Positions 7,418 to 13,507 of a stretch of DNA of 13,507 nucleotides are shown here, one piece after another; positions within the stretch are counted from its first letter, which is position 1, and the number at the start of each line of letters is the position of its first letter. Location of the stretch: positions 1 to 13,507 of the forward strand of contig MU603004.1 in NCBI GenBank assembly GCA_025201865.1, in the 5' to 3' direction. The DNA is from Ramicandelaber brevisporus. Taxonomy: Eukaryota > Kickxellomycota > Ramicandelaberales > Ramicandelaberaceae. The notes beneath the pieces are model-generated. The model saw only the letters and a list, made by a program, of their open reading frames with translations, did not search any database and had not been told where the DNA came from. The position numbers were made by a program, and so were the translations under genes.

Positions 7418-9622
7418 TCAAAGTTCATCATGTGCTGGCCGTGTCTGCCGCTCCGTTTCAACTGTTGAATGCGGGGCTGACGATGCAGCTTCATCGGCCG
7501 TTGAATGTGACGATTGCTGCTGTTCTAGCGGAGGCACAGGTGTAGTCGCTGTTGTTGATGTCTTGACTTTCTTCTTCTTCTCTTCTGAGGCAGCAGCAGC
7601 AGCAGCAGCAGCAGCAATAGCTGTGCTAACACGCTCTTGATACATTGTTCTGAATCTGCCAATCGCCTCCAGGCTCTTTGAAAACTGATTAAACACGTTA
7701 ATGAGCGCCACAATCTCATTTCTCGATATGCTAACTGTGTTGGTGCTGGCAATGTCTTTGGCGCTGTATGAAAACAAAATCTTCAGTGCTGCAGCCACTC
7801 CACCAACCTGCACCTTACCCCACAATCTGCACTTTTCGCATCCAACACAGTCCATTATACGAGATACATTGCGGAACGTTTCCTTGACCACTTCCAGGCG
7901 CTTGGGACCCTCGCGACCACGGAAGAACTCAGTCTCGTTGAAAGTTTGAGTGACCGCTTTGGTGACATCCAGCACTTTGTGGAGTTTCTGGCGAGTTTGC
8001 AGATCAACTGGTCCAGTCTTCTTGCTGTCAGCCTTGCCAATCCTGTGCTTACTGTGTCCATTTGAGTCGTAGCCAGTGAGATCGTAATGCCGCAGATACT
8101 TGCTAGCACGCGCCACAGCTCTTAATACAATTGCATAGTTGAAGTAGATATTCTCAAGACGTTCAGGATGAGAGCCAATTCGCGATACAAAACAATCCAA
8201 ATTTGGACCCCATTGTTCAGTAGTTTTATCATAGTATTCATTGCACAGATGAGTTGAGATTGACGCGTGCAAACCAGACACAATTCTGTACAACATCCAG
8301 TACTCTCTCAGTGCATGGCCGCCAGGCGTTGTGGAGTTTGTTGCAGCGTCTCTGGCTTGTGCCAAATTCTCCAAAAACTCTGACAGCTGTTCTTTGTGTG
8401 CAGGTGGAACTGAGAATGGATCGACTGTGCCGTTGAGACGAGTGACTTGGTCACCCCAGCCTGCTGCATCGCCTGCTGCTTGACCGCTGACCAGACCAAA
8501 GCAGTTATCTTCATAAATTGATTTCCAGATTCGATTAGCTGATGGACCGGCATAACCAGTGAATCGCTCCGGGTTATGGATCAAATCTACATGGATGGCA
8601 TCAGGCGACTCAGTGTCCTCTAAAATAGCAAACTCTTTGCTTGTGCTTGCTTTGGGCATTAGCTTCTGCTTAATTTGATTTAAACTCATTCCAAAATAGC
8701 TGCCACTTCCCTCTCCATTTCCATTTCCATTTCCATTTCCATTCTTCGATGGGTTGACATTAAACGAAGCGTCTTTGGCAGATACTCTTCCATTTCTCCA
8801 CACTGATGGGATGGTCTTAGCTTCGCTGGGATACACACTGCACTGAGGATTGTTGCAGGCCATTTCTTCTACCCAGAATGGGCAGTCTTTGTACAGCTGG
8901 ATAGTATAGTATCTGAAGAATGGCATTTCTGTTAGTTGGCGCAGCATTGGTCTAATCTCGTTGTTGATCGATTCCACATCCTCGTAATCACAGCATGAAT
9001 CTCTAATCATTCCACGCGGCATGCAATAGTCGCTTCCAGATGGCTTTGACAATATTCCATGTAAAAACTCAATACCACGTTCATCAGCTGGCGGGGGAGT
9101 GGATGGTGGCGGTGCCATTAGTGGTGCCGTCATTGAGTCATCCATAACTATCGATGACGCCGCAACAACAATACCAAAGGGGTGTGACTTTGGAGAGGTG
9201 GCAACATCGAGTGGCCAGTCTGATGAATCACCCAAAGCGATGTGTTGATGCTTCTTTGATTGATACGTATTACTGACATCATTCTTGTCATTCTCTCCTG
9301 TTGTTGCTGATATTGCTGCTTCTGCTGATGCTGATGCTGCTGTCTCAACTGTTGTTGTGATAATGTTGTTGAGGACAGGAATGCCTTGAGGAGCGACGTC
9401 CTGTGCTGTCAGAAGAGAGGAATCTCCACCAGCTACAAGAACGCCACTGCCACTGCCAACGTTAACTGCATTGACCGTATTGACCACATTGACCGCATTG
9501 TTATCGACTTGCAGAGGTGAACTTGCCAGAGCACACGCTGCGAGAAACGCCACAGCTGCCACAGTTGCAGTTGCAGTTGCAGTTGCTCTTCTCGTTAACT
9601 TTAGCGTTGGTTGTCTGCGCAT
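7418..9622 (-). CDS. ERO1: ER oxidoreductin ERO1 with C-terminal HDEL
   Basis: This 734-residue FAD-dependent thiol oxidase of the ER lumen reoxidises protein disulfide isomerase and passes electrons to oxygen. MRRQPTLKLTRR and a hydrophobic Ala/Val stretch form a signal peptide, probably cleaved near residue 33. Residues 35 to about 190 are unconserved. The conserved domain then shows DYCMPRG, the shuttle cysteines C247, C256 and C261 (CNNPQC, the CxxxxC pair), NPERFTGY (350-357), a YRIVSGLHASISTHL block with its flavin-contact histidines (about 444-459), EQWGPNLDCFVSRIG, and the active-site CVGCEKC with C592, C595 and C598. Inserts include an (NG)5 run (CCATTT repeats near 8717-8747). The C-terminal tail has an Ala run, a KKKK patch and ends in HDEL, an ER-retrieval signal not found in yeast or human ERO1. 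The start at 9622 was chosen for the signal peptide; the frame is open to 9955, but that part is pyrimidine-rich leader. Confidence 0.96.
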   Translation of the reverse strand: MRRQPTLKLTRRATATATATVAAVAFLAACALASSPLQVDNNAVNVVNTVNAVNVGSGSGVLVAGGDSSLLTAQDVAPQGIPVLNNIITTTVETAASASAEAAISATTGENDKNDVSNTYQSKKHQHIALGDSSDWPLDVATSPKSHPFGIVVAASSIVMDDSMTAPLMAPPPSTPPPADERGIEFLHGILSKPSGSDYCMPRGMIRDSCCDYEDVESINNEIRPMLRQLTEMPFFRYYTIQLYKDCPFWVEEMACNNPQCSVYPSEAKTIPSVWRNGRVSAKDASFNVNPSKNGNGNGNGNGEGSGSYFGMSLNQIKQKLMPKASTSKEFAILEDTESPDAIHVDLIHNPERFTGYAGPSANRIWKSIYEDNCFGLVSGQAAGDAAGWGDQVTRLNGTVDPFSVPPAHKEQLSEFLENLAQARDAATNSTTPGGHALREYWMLYRIVSGLHASISTHLCNEYYDKTTEQWGPNLDCFVSRIGSHPERLENIYFNYAIVLRAVARASKYLRHYDLTGYDSNGHSKHRIGKADSKKTGPVDLQTRQKLHKVLDVTKAVTQTFNETEFFRGREGPKRLEVVKETFRNVSRIMDCVGCEKCRLWGKVQVGGVAAALKILFSYSAKDIASTNTVSISRNEIVALINVFNQFSKSLEAIGRFRTMYQERVSTAIAAAAAAAAASEEKKKKVKTSTTATTPVPPLEQQQSSHSTADEAASSAPHSTVETERQTRPAHDEL
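7421..7432 (-). other. HDEL ER-retrieval signal codons of ERO1
   Basis: The last four sense codons on the minus strand read His-Asp-Glu-Leu, followed directly by TGA at 7418-7420. They are preceded by a disordered Ser/Thr/Glu-rich tail, so the signal should be exposed. Confidence 0.9.
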
Positions 9623-9830
9623 TTCGAAGAGGAAGAAAAACAAAAGCAAAAACAAAAAGAAGTACAGAACTGGGCGAAAGATGAGGAACGTGTGGAGAAG
9701 AGAGAGCGAGAGTAAGTGAAACGATAGCACAATGCAGGAGAAGAAGTGGATGGGCGGCAGGATGGATATTAGGGTGGTGACGATGCAATCCTGTATTTCT
9801 AATATCCACGATGTATGCTTATTGAGAATG

Positions 9831-9870
9831 GAGTGAAGCTGGGTGGAGCTGAGTGGAGCTGAGTGGAGTT
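9831..9870 (+). repeat. 4 x 10-bp tandem repeat in ERO1 upstream region
   Basis: Four adjacent decamers: GAGTGAAGCT, GGGTGGAGCT, GAGTGGAGCT, GAGTGGAGTT. The unit length is about one helical turn, so any bound factor would face the same side of the DNA. It lies 209-248 bp upstream of the ERO1 ATG. Confidence 0.8.
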
Positions 9871-9898
9871 GCCAGAGAGGCTGCCAGGCGTCATGACA

Positions 9899-9907
9899 TG
9901 ATTGGTT
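9899..9907 (-). promoter_or_regulatory. Consensus CCAAT box upstream of ERO1
   Basis: The minus strand reads AACCAATCA, a full match to the NF-Y consensus RRCCAATSR, in the same orientation as ERO1 and about 277 bp before its ATG. It is flanked by an ACGTG core (minus strand, 9914-9918) and a TGACG half-site (minus strand, 9889-9893), though the exact ER-stress element CCAAT-N9-CCACG is not present. Confidence 0.5.
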
Positions 9908-10327
9908 GCTCACACGTTCCTGACTGTGTGTGCTGTCATGATAAGCCAACCACATTTCAGGGCACAGAATCTAGCCGAAAGTTGGCGGCAAGATGAAGGC
10001 AGCGGCATCGTCGTCGGCCCGAGATACAAGCGAAAGAACAGGCACTTCTAGAAATAGTTCTTCTGCCCGTCCGAGCTCACTACTCATTGCAAGTCACATG
10101 CCGCGCTGCATTCATACACGCACACACACACTAATAGACACACATAACTGCATCGAATCCAGTAGCAAAATGAACACCGCCGCCACTCGCTCCATATGAA
10201 TCAAAAAGAGAGGAAAAAAAGGAACACCACGGATTTGCACAACCATGCAATGCGAGGAACACCTCCACTAAAAGAAATGAGATGAACCACGACCAGGGTT
10301 ATTGATTCTACTACCCTTTCCTTTTCT

Positions 10328-10382
10328 CTCTTTCTCTCTCTCTACATGCCAAGTCCTTTTTGGAGCAAAGAGAGAGAAAGAG
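10328..10382 (+). repeat. 14-bp perfect inverted repeat (CT/AG arms)
   Basis: CTCTTTCTCTCTCT at 10328-10341 is the exact reverse complement of AGAGAGAGAAAGAG at 10369-10382, with a 27-nt loop. If transcribed it would form a stable hairpin far upstream of the kinase ATG. The arms are low-complexity. Confidence 0.7.
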
Positions 10383-10748
10383 TGAATGACTTCCTTTCTG
10401 CTGTGGAAAAGTGTACACATACATACAATACAATACACACGCACGAGGCTAAGGCTTCAATATATCGTCCCTTTCTTCTCTCTTCTCTCTTCTCTCTTTT
10501 CTTTGATTGTCTCTCATGCTTGGTTGCTTGGTTGCTTTGCTTGCATTGTCACTTTTACTCACACATACACACGCACTTTCAAATTTCGTCATCTCGCAAC
10601 AGCGCACGTTCTTGTTCCATTGTTTTTTTTTTTATTGCTCAGAATTTGTGTCAACAGCAAAAGCAACAGCAACAGCAACAACAGCAACAACAGCAAGAAC
10701 AGCGATAACAGCAAAGTTATTCTTTACCTATTCTTGTGCGAGCGAGAA

Positions 10749-13118
10749 ATGACCAAAGTCGCAGCAGCTATGGTAACAGCGGTGGACAGTGCGGTGGAAG
10801 GCTGTCCTAGTAATGGTATCAACGGCACAGTCAACAGCAAGCTCGCTAAGGGTTTGGCAGCAGATGAAACAACCAGTAGTTTGCAGTACGAAGCAGCTCG
10901 GAGAGCCTCACTCAAGTTTTTCAAAGTTGAGATGGCCGCGAGGACTGCTTCTTCTTCTACCAGCTCAACCCCAGTGCCAGGGTCATCTAACAGTCAAACA
11001 ACACCAGCTACAGCTCCAACAACACCAGCTACAACAGCAACAACAGCAGCTACAATAGCAACAGCTATCCGCACAAATACAGCAGATACACACATCAATG
11101 GTGTTGTCAGTGCTGTGACATCAGACGCCGATGCCGAAAAAGAAGTCGAAGGTGTTGCCACAACAGTCTCAAGCGCCGTCGGAGCCGGTAGCAAATCACA
11201 TTTGAGTGAGACTCACACGCCAACAAATACAGCAAATACAACAAATACAGCAATAGCTACAGCTACTGCGATAACAAGCAATGCACCAGTCAGCACCCCA
11301 TCCGGCAGTAATATCCGGCATGTGCGAGGGCTTTCAGCAGGAAGATCCGCACATCGTGTTCCTCACACAGCTCCACATCACCACAGCAACAATAGCCATC
11401 TTTCAACAGTAATGCTACCACCTCGGATATCTACAACTCCCCTGCCCGGAATACAGCCACAGCCACAGCAGCAGCAGCAGTCCACATTGAGAGTTGAGTC
11501 GATTTCAAACGGTGCAACAACAGCGACGACAGCGACGACGACAAACGGCGGGTTGAACTTGTCACCATTTGGAGACACGGCACCTCCAAATATTCTCACA
11601 GTCAGTGCGGCGGCGGCGGCAGCAGCAGCAGCAGCAACTACAGCGGCAACTACGGCAGTGCCCACATCGGAGCCGGATTTCAATTCACCCTCGTCAATCC
11701 ATGCCAACAGCTCAGCATTATCAAACAACGGCATTGGTGCGGTTAATGGAAATCACAATGCACATTTGCCGCCACCTTCGGCCTCTACAACATCAACACC
11801 TAACTCTGCATTCTTCTCGCCCAGTCAACTAACTAACAACATTAATCCATTTATGAATGGTGGGATTACAACAACACCAACTAGCGCCACAATCAATAGT
11901 GCATCTGACATGATGCATGCGCTGTCACTTCAGTCAGCTGCAATCACCTCTCATTTATCACCTCAACAGCTGCACGATTTTATCACTCAGCGCCAAGTAC
12001 AGCATTTAAAGCAAAGAACCATCCCCAATCTGTATCACCAGCAGATTCAGCAGCAGCAGCAGATTCAGCAGCAACAGCAGCAGCAACAACAATCTCTGCC
12101 ACAGTCTCCATCGCCACAGCTGATAGCACCCAACACTCGACCAGAACACGTCAGACTGGGTGATTTCTCCATAGTTCGAACAGTTGGCACTGGCAGTTTC
12201 TCGCGCGTTTATCTCGTCAAACACAAATCAACCTCGCAATTCTACGCCATAAAGCGCGTTGACAAAGCAGACATCATCCGACTATGCCAAGTTGAACACA
12301 TTAACAATGAACGCAACATCCTTGCAATGATTCGCAGCAACTGTCCCTTCATCATCAATCTCTATGGCACATTCCACGATCATCGACATTTGTACTTTTG
12401 GCTGGAGTATGCACCTGGTGGAGAGTTGTTTTCGCACCTCAAGAGATATCAAAGGTTTCCGGATAATGTGGCAAGGTTCTATGTCAGCGAAATTGCACTA
12501 GCGTTAAGGTATCTGCACTCGTTGAATATAGTGTACAGGGATTTGAAGCCTGAGAATTGCATGCTGAGTGCGCATGGTCACGTACTACTAACCGATTTTG
12601 GGTTCTCAAAATATGTAACCGATAGAACTTATACGCTATGTGGAACGCCGTCGTATATCAGTCCAGAGGTGATTATTGGCGTTGGCCATTCGTTCCCAGC
12701 AGATTGGTGGGCACTGGGTGTGCTGATTTATGAACTATTAGTTGGAACTGCACCGTTTGAAGGTGAGAGTAACATGGCTACATATGCATTAATCATTGAA
12801 AACAAACTCAACTTCCCCGCATTCATTGGCGAAGCGGCGCGGGATTTGATTAGAAGGCTGCTGGAGGCTGATTTGACAATGAGACTGGGGAATATGCAGG
12901 GCGGTGCGGATGACGTACTGGCGCACCAGTGGTTCAAAGACGGAAGGTTCTCGTGGAATGATGTGTGGCAGAGAAGGATACCGCCGCCGATTAGGCCAAT
13001 GCACAGGTTTCCGGGCGATTCGTGCAACTTTGACAAGTATCCCGAGGAAATCCAACAACAGCATGTGGCGCTAGATGCAAATCAACCGACATTTGCAGAA
13101 TACTTTCCAGGATTTTAA
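10749..13118 (+). CDS. pkaC: PKA-type AGC protein kinase catalytic subunit
   Basis: This 789-residue Ser/Thr kinase resembles the cAMP-dependent kinase catalytic subunit. Residues 1-470 are low-complexity (Thr/Ala/Ser/Asn, then poly-Gln near 435-455). The kinase domain (about 472-727) has the Gly loop GTGSFSRV (480-487), K502, the helix-C glutamate E521, APGGELFSHL, YRDLKPEN (D598, K600, N603), DFGFSK (D616), and the activation segment RTYTLCGTPSYISPE with T629 equivalent to PKA T197. Acidic residues that hold substrate arginines in PKA are kept (E559, E602, E662). The AGC tail keeps CNFDKY and ends exactly on FPGF, the FxxF motif at the carboxyl terminus, as in PKA. Unusual residues are S485 (third loop glycine), S635 and S638 (GTPEYxAPE). 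RRASL (51-55) is a textbook PKA site. The start at 10749 follows a (CAACAG)n leader; the frame is open back to 10386, but that part looks like leader. A cAMP link is inferred. Confidence 0.92.
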   Translation: MTKVAAAMVTAVDSAVEGCPSNGINGTVNSKLAKGLAADETTSSLQYEAARRASLKFFKVEMAARTASSSTSSTPVPGSSNSQTTPATAPTTPATTATTAATIATAIRTNTADTHINGVVSAVTSDADAEKEVEGVATTVSSAVGAGSKSHLSETHTPTNTANTTNTAIATATAITSNAPVSTPSGSNIRHVRGLSAGRSAHRVPHTAPHHHSNNSHLSTVMLPPRISTTPLPGIQPQPQQQQQSTLRVESISNGATTATTATTTNGGLNLSPFGDTAPPNILTVSAAAAAAAAAATTAATTAVPTSEPDFNSPSSIHANSSALSNNGIGAVNGNHNAHLPPPSASTTSTPNSAFFSPSQLTNNINPFMNGGITTTPTSATINSASDMMHALSLQSAAITSHLSPQQLHDFITQRQVQHLKQRTIPNLYHQQIQQQQQIQQQQQQQQQSLPQSPSPQLIAPNTRPEHVRLGDFSIVRTVGTGSFSRVYLVKHKSTSQFYAIKRVDKADIIRLCQVEHINNERNILAMIRSNCPFIINLYGTFHDHRHLYFWLEYAPGGELFSHLKRYQRFPDNVARFYVSEIALALRYLHSLNIVYRDLKPENCMLSAHGHVLLTDFGFSKYVTDRTYTLCGTPSYISPEVIIGVGHSFPADWWALGVLIYELLVGTAPFEGESNMATYALIIENKLNFPAFIGEAARDLIRRLLEADLTMRLGNMQGGADDVLAHQWFKDGRFSWNDVWQRRIPPPIRPMHRFPGDSCNFDKYPEEIQQQHVALDANQPTFAEYFPGF
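12040..12095 (+). repeat. CAG/CAA microsatellite encoding poly-Gln in kinase
   Basis: Mixed CAG and CAA triplets encode runs of Gln separated by Ile just before the kinase domain. A second, shorter tract is at 11464-11480, and a GCG/GCA Ala tract at about 11607-11636. Confidence 0.85.
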
Positions 13119-13270
13119 CATTGGTACTAAAGAACTTTTATTTAATCAATTGATTCCTTTTACAGCTATTATGAGATAGGGTCACTTACTAGTGTACTTA
13201 GCCAGCTACAGAATAAGCCAATTGAGATTAAGAGTTGCAAAAATGTGAAAGAGATAGAATGGAGTAAACA
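13119..13270. other. Convergent spacer between kinase and aminopeptidase
   Basis: This 152-bp A/T-rich spacer holds both 3' ends. TTTATT at 13137-13142 is AATAAA on the minus strand, about 130 nt past the aminopeptidase stop, and could be its poly(A) signal. No plus-strand AATAAA was seen for the kinase. Confidence 0.45.
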
Positions 13271-13507
13271 TTAGAGAGGAGCAGTTTCGCGGTCGAGCCA
13301 GACAGCTGCAAGCGGGTCGTGTGCGACGAGCGGCCCGATCTTGTCGCGCACCTCGGCGTGGTACGCATTCAGCCAGCCAATCTCGTCGGCGCTGAGCATC
13401 GATGTCACAATCATCTTCTTCTGGATCGGAACCATCGTGACATGCTCGAACTTGAGGAACTGCCGGCCGTTGAAGTGGTGCTTAGTCTGTGCCGGCACAA
13501 CCATCAG
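13271..13507 (-). CDS. XPNPEP1: Xaa-Pro aminopeptidase (XPNPEP1 type), C-terminal part
   Basis: Only the last 78 codons are in the window; the gene continues past 13507. The family is a cytosolic M24B metallopeptidase that removes N-terminal residues ahead of proline. Visible family sequence: LMVVPAQTKHHFNGRQFLKFE, with FEHVTMVPIQKKMI carrying the last metal-binding glutamate (FE at the FEPLTLVPI position), then LSADEIGWLNAYHAEVRDKIG, WLDRETAPL and a TAA stop. This matches the C-terminal domain of eukaryotic XPNPEP1. The leftmost ATG (13504-13502) is internal, not the true start. The piece is richer in G and C at third positions than the neighbouring kinase gene. Confidence 0.93.
   Translation of the reverse strand: MMVVPAQTKHHFNGRQFLKFEHVTMVPIQKKMIVTSMLSADEIGWLNAYHAEVRDKIGPLVAHDPLAAVWLDRETAPL

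Larger units (their letters stand above)
9623..10748. promoter_or_regulatory. 1.1-kb divergent ERO1/kinase promoter region
   Basis: No convincing gene lies here. On the ERO1 side (minus strand) there is a T/C-rich leader (9623-9720), a 4 x 10-bp repeat (9831-9870) and a CCAAT box (9899-9907). On the kinase side (plus strand) there are CT-rich tracts (10310-10343, 10470-10502), a 14-bp inverted repeat (10328-10341 / 10369-10382), CACA-rich segments (10420-10442, 10559-10575), a T11-type run followed by TATTGCTCAG (10622-10642), and a (CAACAG)n tract (10663-10715) just before the kinase ATG. Several upstream ATGs (10346, 10386, 10507) lie on the kinase strand. Confidence 0.55.

Noticed and set aside
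9623-9955. In-frame upstream part of ERO1 with a strongly hydrophobic peptide, as a membrane anchor
   Set aside because: The hydrophobic residues come from a T/C-rich tract typical of leaders, and a proper signal peptide starts at 9622. Kept only as a low-priority isoform question.
10346-10708. 120-codon frame overlapping the kinase leader, ending in poly-Gln
   Set aside because: Composition follows the CT-rich and CAACAG repeats; no domain is visible. It may act as an upstream ORF at most.
1-13507. Search by eye for tRNA, 5S rRNA, transposon ends and CRISPR arrays
   Set aside because: No tRNA B-box-like GGTTCGAATCC, no terminal inverted repeats with a transposase frame, and no spaced repeats were seen. 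The repeats present are microsatellites or short tandem units.

Overview
This is a compact stretch of nuclear DNA from a eukaryote, most likely an intron-poor, early-diverging fungus. The exact lineage cannot be named from sequence alone. The fungal hints are: a short RPC37-type Pol III subunit that ends where the long animal POLR3E continues; an ERO1 that ends in HDEL; a PKA catalytic chain that ends exactly on its FxxF motif; and a CBS-like protein with no N-terminal heme domain. All eight genes read as single uninterrupted frames with the standard genetic code (TAA, TAG and TGA stops all occur). Low-complexity Gln, Ala, Thr and Asn tracts are common, and most come from CAG/CAA/GCA-type microsatellites.

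Layout. 1-640: upstream region and leader of an NF-YB/Hap3 gene, with an inverted CCAAT box. 641-1321 (+): NF-YB/Hap3 with a long Gln-rich tail. 1648-3231 (+): a cystathionine beta-synthase-like protein that keeps the PLP lysine and both C-terminal CBS domains but has altered PLP-phosphate and substrate loops. 3362-4621 (-): Pol III subunit RPC37/RPC5. 4788-5912 (+): exosome core subunit RRP42, head-to-head with RPC37 over 166 bp. 6041-6928 (-): HSDL2-type short-chain dehydrogenase ending in SKL. 7418-9622 (-): ERO1 with signal peptide and HDEL tail. 10749-13118 (+): PKA-type AGC kinase with a 470-residue low-complexity N-terminus. 13271-13507 (-): C-terminal end of an Xaa-Pro aminopeptidase (XPNPEP1 type), cut by the window edge.

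The genes are housekeeping or signalling genes and do not form a pathway cluster. Three convergent pairs are separated by only 128-152 bp. RPC37/RRP42 share a short bidirectional promoter and both serve RNA metabolism. ERO1 and the kinase diverge from a 1.1 kb region that holds a consensus CCAAT box and a 10-bp tandem repeat.

No mobile element, CRISPR array, rRNA or tRNA was recognised. The observations most worth checking are the degenerate active site of the CBS-like protein, the built-in HDEL of ERO1, the kemptide-like RRASL site in the kinase N-terminus, the acidic GT...AG-bounded insert in RRP42, and the Gln-rich tail plus CCAAT box of the NF-YB gene.
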